The translations under genes and the position numbers were made by a program. A DNA stretch of 64,000 bases from positions 1 to 64,000 of the forward strand of contig JAWKNK010000011.1 in assembly GCA_041391745.1 (NCBI GenBank). The letters are read 5' to 3'. Source of the stretch: JAIXWP01 sp041391745 (GTDB lineage Bacteria; Bacteroidota; Bacteroidia; Flavobacteriales_D; Sanyastnellaceae). Below, piece by piece: positions 10,954 through 19,330 of this stretch (the first letter of the stretch is position 1; each line of letters opens with the position of its first letter). The notes beneath the pieces were generated by a model, which saw only the letters and a program-made list of their open reading frames with translations, had not been told where the DNA came from and ran no database searches.

Positions 10954-11667
10954 TTAAGCTTGATTGATAAGTTGAAAAGTATGTACTGCAGCCATTCCAG
11001 CGGTTTCTGTTCGGAGGCGAGCGCTACCCAATGACACCGATTGGAATCCATGTTTCTTGGCTACATCTACCTCATGAAGTGAAAAATCACCTTCTGGTCC
11101 GATGGCAATGATAGTATTTTCTCCTTTATGAAAAGCGCGCTGAAGCAGTGACTTTTGCACATCGTCTGCGCAATGGGCAATGCACTTTTTTCCTTCAAAT
11201 GAAGATACTTCGAGTTGGTGCATCCAATCTTGAAACGTGATCAACTCTGTAATTTCTGGAAGGTAAACTTTACGGCTTTGTTTGATCGCTGCAATAGCCA
11301 CCCGGTACAGTCTATCCAACTTTAAATGCGGACGTTCGGAATGATCGGTTTTGATCAAAGTGATTTTGTGAATGCCCATTTCTACGGCCTTTTCAACAAA
11401 CCATTCTAACCTGTCCGCATTTTTAGTGGGCGAAATAGCGATCTCTAAAAAAGGATGTGGTTCTTGAAAATTCAATGAACTCTTTACAACGAGTTCTGTA
11501 TGTTTCTTCATGAGGTGCGCCGCACAAGTGTGCAGATTACCTTTTCCATCCGTGCATCCGATGATATCGCCCTCCGAGACACGAAAGGCGCGCAAATGGC
11601 GTTGTTCTTCCTCCTCGGGAACAATGACGCCATTTACAGGAGCATGCGCATGGAATATCCAATTCAT
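10954..11667 (-). CDS. rsmE: 16S rRNA (uracil-1498-N3)-methyltransferase RsmE
   Basis: It methylates N3 of U1498 in 16S rRNA using SAM (SPOUT/trefoil-knot fold). Seen here: an N-terminal PUA-like part (HLRAFRVSEGDIIGCTDGKG), the ISPTKNADRLEWFVEKAVEMG block, the knot motif IAIGPEGDFSLHEV and the terminal LGSARLRTETAGMAA, all diagnostic of RsmE. Start at 11667 (MNWIFHAH); the five upstream codons in the frame lie across a TATCTTTG box and are excluded. It is the first gene of an operon with the DUF4359-like and GH20 genes. Confidence 0.95.
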   Translation of the reverse strand: MNWIFHAHAPVNGVIVPEEEEQRHLRAFRVSEGDIIGCTDGKGNLHTCAAHLMKKHTELVVKSSLNFQEPHPFLEIAISPTKNADRLEWFVEKAVEMGIHKITLIKTDHSERPHLKLDRLYRVAIAAIKQSRKVYLPEITELITFQDWMHQLEVSSFEGKKCIAHCADDVQKSLLQRAFHKGENTIIAIGPEGDFSLHEVDVAKKHGFQSVSLGSARLRTETAGMAAVHTFQLINQA

Positions 11668-11671
11668 ATCA

Positions 11672-11679
11672 CAAAGATA
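11672..11679 (-). promoter_or_regulatory. Candidate -7 box TATCTTTG, 4 nt before rsmE start
   Basis: The minus strand reads TATCTTTG-tgat-ATG. The string CTTTGTGATATG is shared exactly with the region in front of the tetR-type gene at 19297. The fit to TAnnTTTG is perfect. Confidence 0.6.
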
Positions 11680-11699
11680 CACTTTGGATCTCGGAAATC

Positions 11700-11843
11700 G
11701 ACACCGCTTCTCTCGATACTCGAGCTGACGCTCGATCCCGAATTAGATTCGACGAGAACCGCCTTCTCGATAATCGTGAATCGACGAGACGCTTCTCGAG
11801 TGGCTCGCCGTAGGCGAGTTGTATCGAGAGAAGCCCTTGCCAA
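11700..11843. repeat. Two hairpin cassettes in a divergent promoter spacer
   Basis: The first half (about 11704-11760) has the CTTCTCTCGATACTCGAGCTGACGCTC type, ending in a degraded TCCCGAATTAGATTCG arm. The second (11791-11834) is GCTTCTCGAG..CTCGCC-GTA-GGCGAG..TCGAGAGAAGC. The block lies between the divergent rsmE and SRPBCC promoters and leaves only about 20-30 bp free at each side. Confidence 0.75.
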
Positions 11844-11865
11844 CTGAGGCATTCAAAATTCTTGT

Positions 11866-11873
11866 TACCTTCG
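11866..11873 (+). promoter_or_regulatory. Candidate -7 box TACCTTCG, 5 nt before start at 11879
   Basis: The plus strand reads TACCTTCG-ttatt-ATG. It is one base from TAnnTTTG (C for T at the seventh position), and the spacing again predicts a leaderless or nearly leaderless transcript. Confidence 0.45.
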
Positions 11874-11878
11874 TTATT

Positions 11879-12288
11879 ATGAAACAAAAGTCACCATTGA
11901 GGCCACGGTAAACGCTCCTGTAGCTAAGGCTTGGAAAACTTGGAATACTCCAGAAGATATCATGGTTTGGAATGCAGCGCATCCGAGCTGGCATTGCCCA
12001 TTGAGCGAGGTCGATCTTCGTGTGGGCGGAAAGTTTAAATCGAGAATGGAAGCGCGCGACGGTAGTTTCGGTTTCGACTTTGAAGGTGTTTATGATATCG
12101 TAGACGACTTGTCGAAAATTGGATACACATTGCCAGACGGTAGAGTAGTGGTAACGTCCTTCGAGGATTTGGGAGATAAAACAAAAATCACAACAGTGTT
12201 TGATGCGGAAACTCAAAATCCGGTCGAAATGCAAAAGCAAGGCTGGCAGGCCATTTTAGATAATTACGTGGCGCACACGGAGAAATAA
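11879..12288 (+). CDS. SRPBCC (AHSA1/START-like) domain protein, single-base frameshift near the start
   Basis: The conserved body has VNAPVAKAWKTWNTPEDIM, HCPLSEVDLRVGGKF and GWQAILDNYVAHTE, typical of Bacteroidota SRPBCC/AHSA1 proteins of about 135 aa with a hydrophobic ligand cavity. The ATG at 11879 reads MKQKSPLRPR and stops. Adding one A to the CAAAA run at 11885-11889 restores MKQKVTIEATVNAPVAKAW, so a homopolymer deletion, most likely a sequencing error, explains the break. A strong terminator follows directly. Confidence 0.85.
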
Positions 12289-12292
12289 AAAG

Positions 12293-12320
12293 AAAGGTTG
12301 ACCGAGGTCAACCTTTTTTC
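12293..12320. terminator. Rho-independent terminator between convergent genes
   Basis: The stem AAAGGTTGACC-GA-GGTCAACCTTT with a following T-run lies just after the SRPBCC stop codon at 12288. It overlaps the last codons of the minus-strand gene ending at 12308, so it can act on both strands. Confidence 0.9.
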
Positions 12321-12955
12321 TTTGCGTATTGATCGTGCAATCCTTCGCCGCGTAATATCTGTGGTGTGAACTTATCAATTCGAGCGAGCTTCGTTGCATC
12401 CTGCTTCGGCTCATTGAAGTGTATGGTATAAGCGCGTTGCTTTCCTGGTGTTAAGGCTTCAAAGGCTTTTTTCAACCCAGGATTTTCTTTAAAACGTTGT
12501 TTCAGTTGGTCATTGATAACAATTGGAACTGGACCTTTCGATTCAACTTTCTTACCAGTTTTTTCTACATCAATAGCCTCTAAAATCAATGCTTTTATGG
12601 CTGCAGCATTTTTATTCAAGTCTTTCATATTGGTGATGCGCACCATGCGACTCGCCTGAGTATTTTCCCCAGCCTTTTCTAATAATTTTTTAGGGTCAGA
12701 AAGCAATGCACCTTTGAAAAAGCTCAAGGCACAATTGTCTTTGAAAGCGAAGATCATTAGCACATTTTTACCATTCACGGTATAGCAAGGCATGCTCCAT
12801 TTGATTTCTTCTTGGAGATTGCATTGAAGCACCAGCGAACGAAGAAATCGAAGTTCTTCTGCCCATGTGTGTACTTTACATTCCGGTGTGCCGCCAAACT
12901 TGCAGCGCATACATCCATCTAAAAGATACTCATCTACCGTATTTACTTTGCCCAT
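12308..12955 (-). CDS. DUF1801 / YdeI (OmpD-associated, bacteriocin-protection) family protein
   Basis: It is 215 aa with two parts. Residues about 20-120 are a DUF1801-like fold (IKWSMPCYTVNGKNVLMIFAF, CALSFFKGALL). Residues about 150-210 are the YdeI-type C-terminus (LKKAFEALTPGKQRAYTIHF, then ARIDKFTPQILRGEG). The N-terminus carries Cys residues in DGCMRCKFGGTPECKVH. The molecular role of the family is unresolved; some members are linked to bacteriocin tolerance. It is followed 16 bp away by a separate DUF1801 gene. Confidence 0.88.
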   Translation of the reverse strand: MGKVNTVDEYLLDGCMRCKFGGTPECKVHTWAEELRFLRSLVLQCNLQEEIKWSMPCYTVNGKNVLMIFAFKDNCALSFFKGALLSDPKKLLEKAGENTQASRMVRITNMKDLNKNAAAIKALILEAIDVEKTGKKVESKGPVPIVINDQLKQRFKENPGLKKAFEALTPGKQRAYTIHFNEPKQDATKLARIDKFTPQILRGEGLHDQYAKKKG

Positions 12956-12971
12956 GATATTGTAAAAAGTA

Positions 12972-13364
12972 CTATAACTCCAACTTGATTAATTCGCCTT
13001 TACGCTTCACAATATTCTTGTAGTCCCATTGAATGGACTTGCTCTTTTGCAACCAGCGCGATACGTTATTTTCATCAATTTGTGATGCGTCGGTGTAGCG
13101 CTTTTCTGCAGCTTTAAATTTTCCTTCTACTTTCAATTCTGGCTCGTCAAAAGATTGGCCACTCCAAAATAGTAGGCGAACGCAATCTTTCAATTTATGG
13201 TAGCCCACAATCGGGTTGCCGTTGATAAACCAAACAGGATGACCGTGCCAGATTTTACTTTCGGCATCAGGTAGTCCCGCTTCGATGTGATGTTGCAAGA
13301 CTACGCAGATTTCTCTGTCGCTAGGTGCTTGCTCCAGGTTGTAAGATTCAATAGTAGCGCTCAT
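12972..13364 (-). CDS. DUF1801 domain protein
   Basis: It is 130 aa consisting of one DUF1801 (YdhG-like) domain: SKIWHGHPVWFINGNPIVGYH and LKDCVRLLFWSGQSF. It lies between the YdeI-type gene (16-bp gap) and the DUF1569 gene (9-bp gap), so the three are probably one transcript. The family fold is known from structural genomics but has no assigned reaction. Confidence 0.85.
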   Translation of the reverse strand: MSATIESYNLEQAPSDREICVVLQHHIEAGLPDAESKIWHGHPVWFINGNPIVGYHKLKDCVRLLFWSGQSFDEPELKVEGKFKAAEKRYTDASQIDENNVSRWLQKSKSIQWDYKNIVKRKGELIKLEL

Positions 13365-13373
13365 AGCGACCGT

Positions 13374-13826
13374 TTAAACGTTGAATTGTGTCAAATGATG
13401 ATCGAGGTGCTTGTAAAACATATTGTTCCATTCACCCGTGCTCAATTTACCAAAAGAATGTGATTCTTTTTGGTCAAAATGTGCCCCACCAAGTTGTTGG
13501 GTCTTGCGAATGTACTCCACCAACCTCGTTTTCTCAGCTTCGAAATTTTTATGATCTTTGATCAAAAATTCAGGTGCTGTCGGACTGCCGTGTTTATATG
13601 GTTTTTCATTGACCACAATACCTTTCACAAACGACTTGAGCATCCATCTCTTAAAGGCTCCAGGCTTTGGGTGATTGTTGTCGTATATTAATTCGTAGGT
13701 GACATTGCAATGTGCCAACATTTGATCCGCACTCATCTTCCCCCAAGCAGGATTACTTTCAGCAGTCAAATTTTGAATTCTACCAATCACCTCTTCGCTC
13801 ACCGAAGCATCGAATATATTTTTCAT
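13374..13826 (-). CDS. DUF1569 (DinB-like) protein
   Basis: It is 150 aa, a four-helix-bundle family related to DinB/YfiT metal-dependent proteins. Visible landmarks are WGKMSADQMLAHCNVTYE (metal-ligand-type His in helix 2), KRWMLKSFVKGIVVNEKPYK, and the C-terminal WNNMFYKHLDHHLTQF. It is first in the three-gene minus-strand group. A 9-bp repeat array begins about 28 bp upstream of its start, leaving little room for a promoter outside a TATCTTTA-like box. Confidence 0.87.
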   Translation of the reverse strand: MKNIFDASVSEEVIGRIQNLTAESNPAWGKMSADQMLAHCNVTYELIYDNNHPKPGAFKRWMLKSFVKGIVVNEKPYKHGSPTAPEFLIKDHKNFEAEKTRLVEYIRKTQQLGGAHFDQKESHSFGKLSTGEWNNMFYKHLDHHLTQFNV

Positions 13827-13849
13827 AATGGAAATTTGAGTAAAGATAA

Positions 13850-14148
13850 GAATGGAATTGTTGGAATTATTGGAATTGTTGGATATTCTGGATATTCTGG
13901 ATATTTTGGATATTTAGGTCCTTCGTCAAGCTCCTCCCTGCGTGGCTTCTCTCGATACTCGAGCTGACGCTCGATCCCGAACTTGCTTCGGGACGAGAAG
14001 CGTCCACGGTCATGCAGAAGATATTCTTCTTTGTTTCGAATTTATAACGTGACGAGAAGCGTCTTATCGATTAGCGCTTTTAGAAAACACTCCCAACGAG
14101 ACGCTTCTCGAGTGGCTCGCCGCAGGCGAGATGTATCGAGAGAAGCCC
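13850..14148. repeat. Composite repeat block: 9-mers then hairpin cassettes
   Basis: Positions 13854-13918 are seven 9-bp units (GGAATTGTT, GGAATTATT, then GGATATTCT forms). They are followed by a hairpin with GAGCTGACGCTC plus TCCCGAAC..TTCGGGACGAGAAGCG (13943-14008), about 80 bp of other sequence, and a second cassette at 14103-14146 with inner stem CTCGCC-GCA-GGCGAG. The right end lies seven bases from the TolC-type stop codon. No gene is seen in this stretch. Confidence 0.85.
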
Positions 14149-14152
14149 CGCC

Positions 14153-15580
14153 CTACCTCCTATACAACTGCCCAATATGATACTCCGCTTCTACAACAGA
14201 CATCTCGAGTTTGGCTTTGATGTCGATTACTTTCATTCGTGCATCTGCGAGGGCCATTTCGCGTTGGTTCACGATGAAAACTGAGCTTTCACCATTGAAG
14301 AAGCGCGTGCGTTCGGCATTGAGTAGTGTAATATAATTGCTTACGTTTTGCTCGGCAATGGTCAGTTGTAATTGTAAATTCTGATAGCTCGCAAATGATG
14401 TGGAAGCTTTGTTGGCCAACTCGACCGACTTCAATTCACGAGAATATTCGGTCTCGTCGATTTTAATTTTTCCCAATTGCAAATCGCCTCTCGCTTCTCT
14501 GATGAAGATCGGAAAGCTAAAGGTCAACCCCCATTTGTAATTGCGTGTGCTCCAATAAGGATCTGTTGTACTTGTGGTTTGATTGATGAAGTTGTACTCT
14601 ACATCTAATTTGGGTTTCAACTTCTCTTTTTTCCATCTCAAATCAGCATCGAGCTGGTCAAGCTTTGCGTCATAAGCAGTGATTTCTGGGTGCTCGCGTT
14701 GAATGTAATCTACCATGCTTTCTTTCATCTCAGCAGGCCACAGAGAGCTCCAATCACCTGATGGTTGAGTCGGTTCTGTATTGTCATTTATAATTAATCC
14801 TTCGAGTCCGCCATTCTCGTCTTCTGCCCAAAGGAAGGAACTCAAATAAAATCGTGATTTGATTTCTGCAATGGCATTGTCGATGAATTGTTGCTGTCGA
14901 AACTGAACTTGCATAAACGCATCTACGGTGTCGATGTATGGTCTATCACCTGCAACCGCGCGTTCTTTAATTGCTTCAAAGCGATCAATGGCGAGGTTGG
15001 TCATATCCTGAGCAATACGTGTTTTTTCATAGGCATTCCACCAATTCCAATACGCCCCGAAAGCTTCATACATCAACTCATTGATCATGCGCTTTCTTTC
15101 TGCTTCTGTATAATCTCTGAATGCTCTTGCCTGTGCCAATGCAGTTCTGCGTTCATCGGTGAGCAATCCTTGTAAAAGCGAAACGGAAAGTCCCGCGTTG
15201 TACAGACCTTCATCGGGAACGGTGCTACTTGCGCTGAGGTATTTTCCGTCGTTGAGTTCGTAGCCTCCTTTGATGGTGATTGGACTGCGCGTTGGAATTT
15301 TTACTGATGCATTGTTGTAGCTGTAATAATTCGTTTCGCGGTAGAACTTCTGATTCGTGCCCGCTTCTAGTTTCGGGTCGAAACCACCTTTCGCTTTGAG
15401 CTCTGTACTTTCTCCGCTTTGTTGTGTCAGTTCTGCTTGCTTAGCAATAGGGTGGTGCAGCTTTACTTTTTGAATAAATTCCTCCAGTCGCAAATGAAAC
15501 AAAGAGTCTCCTTGTGCTGAAGAGCTTATTGTAAGAAGTACAAAAACTACACTACTTATATGTCGGGTGAAATTTCTCAT
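14153..15580 (-). CDS. TolC-family outer membrane efflux protein
   Basis: It is 475 aa with a signal peptide (RHISSVVFVLLTISSSAQG) and two outer-membrane-factor repeats. Landmarks are KHHPIAKQAELTQQSG near the N-terminus, LSVSLLQGLLTDERRTALAQA in the middle, GLTFSFPIFIREARGDLQLG, and the closing MSVVEAEYHIGQLY. It would form the outer-membrane channel of a tripartite exporter with the HlyD and ABC proteins upstream, whose gene overlaps it by 4 bp at 15577-15580. The substrate cannot be inferred from this protein. Confidence 0.93.
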   Translation of the reverse strand: MRNFTRHISSVVFVLLTISSSAQGDSLFHLRLEEFIQKVKLHHPIAKQAELTQQSGESTELKAKGGFDPKLEAGTNQKFYRETNYYSYNNASVKIPTRSPITIKGGYELNDGKYLSASSTVPDEGLYNAGLSVSLLQGLLTDERRTALAQARAFRDYTEAERKRMINELMYEAFGAYWNWWNAYEKTRIAQDMTNLAIDRFEAIKERAVAGDRPYIDTVDAFMQVQFRQQQFIDNAIAEIKSRFYLSSFLWAEDENGGLEGLIINDNTEPTQPSGDWSSLWPAEMKESMVDYIQREHPEITAYDAKLDQLDADLRWKKEKLKPKLDVEYNFINQTTSTTDPYWSTRNYKWGLTFSFPIFIREARGDLQLGKIKIDETEYSRELKSVELANKASTSFASYQNLQLQLTIAEQNVSNYITLLNAERTRFFNGESSVFIVNQREMALADARMKVIDIKAKLEMSVVEAEYHIGQLYRR

Positions 15581-16947
15581 TTCTTATCGTTTTCAGAGTC
15601 AGCTCCTGCGCTTTCTCCATTCGTTCCTGTGTAAAAATTCGGTGGGAATCCGTTGAGTTTACGCCATAGCTCGTACCATATTGGAACGTCTTGAAGCAAG
15701 GCCATACCGTTGGCTCCAGTGCCTACACGAAGTCCTGGAGGCCATGGCAAATCATCTTGATCTGGAGTAACCAACATTCTATATTTTCCATTCGGACTGA
15801 TGAAATTATCGATTGCATATACTTCACCACCAAATGTTCCGAAACTCGAATTGGGCCATCCGCTGAATACAAAGGCAGGGAAACCATCAAAAATGAAACG
15901 CACTTTTTGTCCTTTGTTTACCAATGGCAAATCTACAGGGTCGACATACATCTCAACGGCCATGGCAATTTTTGCTGGGATGATACTCACTACAGGGTCG
16001 CCTTCTTTAATTGTTTCTCCAATACCCGTTTGAACGGCCTTCGTAACGAATCCATCTTGAGGTGCGGTGATGTAATAAAAGCCACTTCTAGCATCGTAGT
16101 TAGCATAGCTGTTTTGCAATTTGCTCACCTGTGCTTCGGCATCGTACATGCTGGAGAGCGAAGCATATTTTTCACTTTCTGCCTTGCTGATTTTATCCTT
16201 GAAATCATTTTCTACAGTATTCAATTCTGCTTGTGCTACAAGGATTTCATTTTTAGAAATCAGCAATTTATTTTCTGCATCAATGGCTTTTGCATTGGCA
16301 TTTTGCAAACTCACTTTACGCGATTCAAATTCTGTTTTTGAAATCAAATCCTTGGAGTAAAGCTCCTCATATCGTTTCAATTGTTCTTCGGCTACAACCA
16401 AATTATTTGTAGCAGCTAAGAATTCAATGCTGTCACTTTTTACTTTCAAATACGCTTGCTTCAACTTATTTTCTGTCTGTTGAATCTTCAATTTTTTATT
16501 GGCCAAAAGAGCGTCCACTTGACTGTCTAGCGCGCGCACTTTTTCCATATAAGAGACAACGCTACTTTCTTTCGCCTTGATTTGTTGATCTACATTGTCG
16601 AGCAAGTTTGGGTCGAAATAATCGTCTTTCACCTCGGTGATAAACATGATGGTATCACCTTTTTTCACAAAGTCACCTTCTTGCACAAACCACTTGTTGA
16701 TCTGACCAGCTATAACGCTGTTCACCATTTGTGGTCGTTGTTCTGGGTTGAGGGCTGTAAGGTATCCTACGGATTGAATATTCTGAGTCCACGGCAGCAA
16801 TAGCACTACGATTATTGCTAGCATGAATATGATGAGCCATCTTTTGAATATACTTTTCTCAGGAGACAAATTGATCTCCTTGAAGGATTGCAAATCGTCT
16901 GTGTTGACTTTTGCATTGATACTTTCGTTATTAGATATCTGTAACAT
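15577..16947 (-). CDS. HlyD-family membrane fusion protein
   Basis: It is 456 aa: a cytoplasmic N-terminal 35 residues, one transmembrane helix (KRWLIIFMLAIIVVLLLPW), a lipoyl-like half (INKWFVQEGDFVKKGDTIMF), a long coiled coil (residues about 130-290), the second lipoyl half (SGFYYITAPQDGFVTKAVQ) and a beta-barrel domain. This is the periplasmic adaptor of a type I secretion-like or multidrug ABC exporter. It sits 12 bp downstream of the ABC gene and overlaps the TolC gene. Confidence 0.93.
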   Translation of the reverse strand: MLQISNNESINAKVNTDDLQSFKEINLSPEKSIFKRWLIIFMLAIIVVLLLPWTQNIQSVGYLTALNPEQRPQMVNSVIAGQINKWFVQEGDFVKKGDTIMFITEVKDDYFDPNLLDNVDQQIKAKESSVVSYMEKVRALDSQVDALLANKKLKIQQTENKLKQAYLKVKSDSIEFLAATNNLVVAEEQLKRYEELYSKDLISKTEFESRKVSLQNANAKAIDAENKLLISKNEILVAQAELNTVENDFKDKISKAESEKYASLSSMYDAEAQVSKLQNSYANYDARSGFYYITAPQDGFVTKAVQTGIGETIKEGDPVVSIIPAKIAMAVEMYVDPVDLPLVNKGQKVRFIFDGFPAFVFSGWPNSSFGTFGGEVYAIDNFISPNGKYRMLVTPDQDDLPWPPGLRVGTGANGMALLQDVPIWYELWRKLNGFPPNFYTGTNGESAGADSENDKK

Positions 16948-16959
16948 GTCTTTAGTCGT

Positions 16960-18630
16960 TTAGTAGATGAGGTCCGTTGGGAAAGAGATTTTCGAGTCGC
17001 ACATATTCACCACATCTCTATCGTTTGAAATGATGATAACGGTCCAGCCATTTTTCTTGTCCAAAATGCTTCGGTAGAATTGGTATCTGAACTCTTCATT
17101 ACCATGCAGACCATTATCTTCAATAAGCAATACCTTAGGTTTTTTCGCCAATGCACGCGCCATCAAAATTTTCTTTACTATCGTTGATGGAAGTCTTGTT
17201 CCTTCAGGATCAATGTTGGTTTGGAAACCCATTTCCGATGTCGCGATGTATTCATCCAGCTCCACAAGTTCGCATGCCCATTTGATGTCTTTCTGTGAGA
17301 CACTGGCCACACCTGCGGAAATATTCTCTTCTATAGTTCCTTTGAAAATATGACTTTCATTTAAGTTGTCGCCAAATAAAGAACGCAAACTGTCCAATCG
17401 AATACTTCTAATCGGAAGTCCATTGTATGAAATGCTTCCTTCAAAATTGTCAAACAATCCTGCAAGCAGTTTCAAAGCTGTTGTTTTCCCTTCTCCTTCT
17501 GGTCCGGTAAAGCAGACGCTTTCGCCCGCGGCGATATCAAAGGTGAGATGACGAATCACTGGGTAGTGACCATCAGGATATTGGAAAGTCACATTATTGA
17601 AACTGATTTGTACACCTTTCTCGCATTCGGTAGAACCCAGGTCTTGACCTTCGTCTGACTCTAAAGGAAGGTCAGTTACTGTTCCTACCTTTTCCAAAGC
17701 GGTAAGCAAATCATAAAACGTATCCATGTTGAGGATGAGTTTTTCGACCGCTCCCAATATCAATACAATGATGATTTCACTGGCAACAAATTGACCGATG
17801 TTGATTTGACGATCAATTACCAGAATACTTCCCATGATGATAAGACCTGCGGCTACCAACACTTTGAAGATTACCATTCCACTAAATTGCCAAACAAGAA
17901 TGCGGAAGTGCTTTTTGCGTGATTTCAAATAGCCAGTTACCAATTCATCTGTTTTCTCAACGGGCAATGGACTGTTACCAATCAATTTGAAAGTGGTCAT
18001 CGCGCGACCAATTTCTTCTAGCCAGTGAGCTACTTTAAATTTATAAAGTCGATTCTTCAAACTCGTGCGCAGTCCGATTGGACCAGTGAGGAGTAGAAGA
18101 TGACATATAGTAAGTAAAATCAACGCTGCACCAAGAACGATGAAAAGTGGGTGATAGAAACTCAGCAAGATCATTCCGAAAATGATTTGCAGAGTAGCTG
18201 CACTGAAGTCAATTAGGATTTTTGATAATCCTTTTTGTACCGTCATGATTTCGAAAAATCGATTCACCAATTCTGGTACGTATTTATTCTGTACCGCAGT
18301 TTGCTTGATGCGTGGCAGTCGGAATGAAAAGTCGAGTGCGGCTTTGGCAAATATTTTTTGTTCGATGGTTTCCGTGATAGCCAGCTGTTTGATTTGAAGA
18401 AGACCGACAAATGCAACACCTCCAAGTACTACAGCCACAAGAATTACCCAGGAAGTGCTGAGTTGGCCAGCATTTAGGAAATTGATGATCGCTTGAATAC
18501 CGAGAGGAAGTGATAGGTTGATGATTCCACTGAATATCGCGAAGAAGAATATGTTTTTAATATTAATCTTTTCGCTTTTGATGAGGCGAAACAATCTTTT
18601 GAGTGCGTTGCTTTTATTTTCAGTTGCCAT
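16960..18630 (-). CDS. ABC exporter subunit (TMD-NBD half transporter) with degenerate ATPase motifs
   Basis: It is 556 aa. Residues about 25-310 are a six-helix exporter-type membrane domain and residues 340-556 a nucleotide-binding domain. Walker A is intact (GPEGEGKT, 376-383). The other motifs are unusual: the signature position reads RLPSTIVKK (about 479-487) instead of LSGGQ, Walker B reads VLLIEDNG instead of hhhhDEP, and the H-loop position reads ISNDRD without a histidine. The first gene of the operon (TetR) overlaps its start by 11 bp. It probably drives export through the HlyD and TolC partners. A dimer with weak ATPase activity is an inference from the motif losses. Confidence 0.88.
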   Translation of the reverse strand: MATENKSNALKRLFRLIKSEKINIKNIFFFAIFSGIINLSLPLGIQAIINFLNAGQLSTSWVILVAVVLGGVAFVGLLQIKQLAITETIEQKIFAKAALDFSFRLPRIKQTAVQNKYVPELVNRFFEIMTVQKGLSKILIDFSAATLQIIFGMILLSFYHPLFIVLGAALILLTICHLLLLTGPIGLRTSLKNRLYKFKVAHWLEEIGRAMTTFKLIGNSPLPVEKTDELVTGYLKSRKKHFRILVWQFSGMVIFKVLVAAGLIIMGSILVIDRQINIGQFVASEIIIVLILGAVEKLILNMDTFYDLLTALEKVGTVTDLPLESDEGQDLGSTECEKGVQISFNNVTFQYPDGHYPVIRHLTFDIAAGESVCFTGPEGEGKTTALKLLAGLFDNFEGSISYNGLPIRSIRLDSLRSLFGDNLNESHIFKGTIEENISAGVASVSQKDIKWACELVELDEYIATSEMGFQTNIDPEGTRLPSTIVKKILMARALAKKPKVLLIEDNGLHGNEEFRYQFYRSILDKKNGWTVIIISNDRDVVNMCDSKISFPTDLIY

Positions 18631-19297
18631 GAGATCGGATTGCTTGAGTGAGTAGTTGTAGGAGTTGAACCATGCTTTGTTGGTTTTTCACTGCATCGTT
18701 CATTTTTGGGTAATAGAAATAGTAGAACAGTTCACGGTGAGCCGTATCCACTATTGCCGTGGCCAGACCGTGCGAGCTCTTGAGTGTAGGATTATTGAGC
18801 AGCAGGATTTCTGCGAGTCGATCTACCAAAGAGTGGTAGGCCGAGTAGTAACCCTTAAGGTCGTCGGTAGAGGCGTGGTGGGCGTCGAAGACTTTTCCTG
18901 ATTCGGCGCTGACTACACGTTGAAGGATTTTTTCATTGATCCATCCATCCGTTTGATTGCAGGTTTGCACGAGCACCTTGAGTGCCTTGTCGAGCTTGGT
19001 AGCGGGGCATTCTATGTTTGCCGTGGCAAATGCCATTTTCCATTCCAGTTGGCTCCAGTAGAAGCTACAGATATACATCAGAAGTTGATGTTTATTTTGG
19101 AAATAGCGGTATATCGTGGTCTCCGTGGAGTCCATGGCTTGCGCCAGTTTTTTGAATGTAAAAGCTTCCAAGCCTTCCTCGTGGAGGAGGAGCACGCCGT
19201 GTTTGAGGATTTCCTTACCTATGTCGGAAGTGGCTGGATCCTTTGTAAACAGGGCTTTATTGAGCTGAACCGTATAGTTCTGTAACAATTTCTGCAT
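18620..19297 (-). CDS. TetR/AcrR-family transcriptional regulator
   Basis: It has an N-terminal HTH (residues about 30-75: AFTFKKLAQAMDSTETTIYRYFQNKHQLL) and a helical C-terminal ligand domain. I chose ATG 19297 (MQKLLQNYTVQLNK); the 12 extra upstream codons would run through a -7-like box and the palindrome at 19331, both of which read better as regulatory DNA. It is the first gene of the ABC-HlyD-TolC operon and presumably represses it, with the effector being an exported compound (inference). Confidence 0.9.
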   Translation of the reverse strand: MQKLLQNYTVQLNKALFTKDPATSDIGKEILKHGVLLLHEEGLEAFTFKKLAQAMDSTETTIYRYFQNKHQLLMYICSFYWSQLEWKMAFATANIECPATKLDKALKVLVQTCNQTDGWINEKILQRVVSAESGKVFDAHHASTDDLKGYYSAYHSLVDRLAEILLLNNPTLKSSHGLATAIVDTAHRELFYYFYYPKMNDAVKNQQSMVQLLQLLTQAIRSHGN

Positions 19298-19301
19298 ATC
19301 A

Positions 19302-19309
19302 CAAAGAAA
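19302..19309 (-). promoter_or_regulatory. Candidate -7 box TTTCTTTG, 4 nt before the TetR start
   Basis: The minus strand reads TTTCTTTG-tgat-ATG. It is one base from TAnnTTTG (T for A at the second position) and shares CTTTGTGATATG with the rsmE promoter. Confidence 0.4.
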
Positions 19310-19330
19310 CACCAACTTTCTCAAAAAGTT

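Noticed and set aside
10602..11051. 149-residue protein starting at 11051
   Set aside because: The extra 33 codons lie inside rsmE; the start at 10952, one base after the rsmE stop, is better supported.
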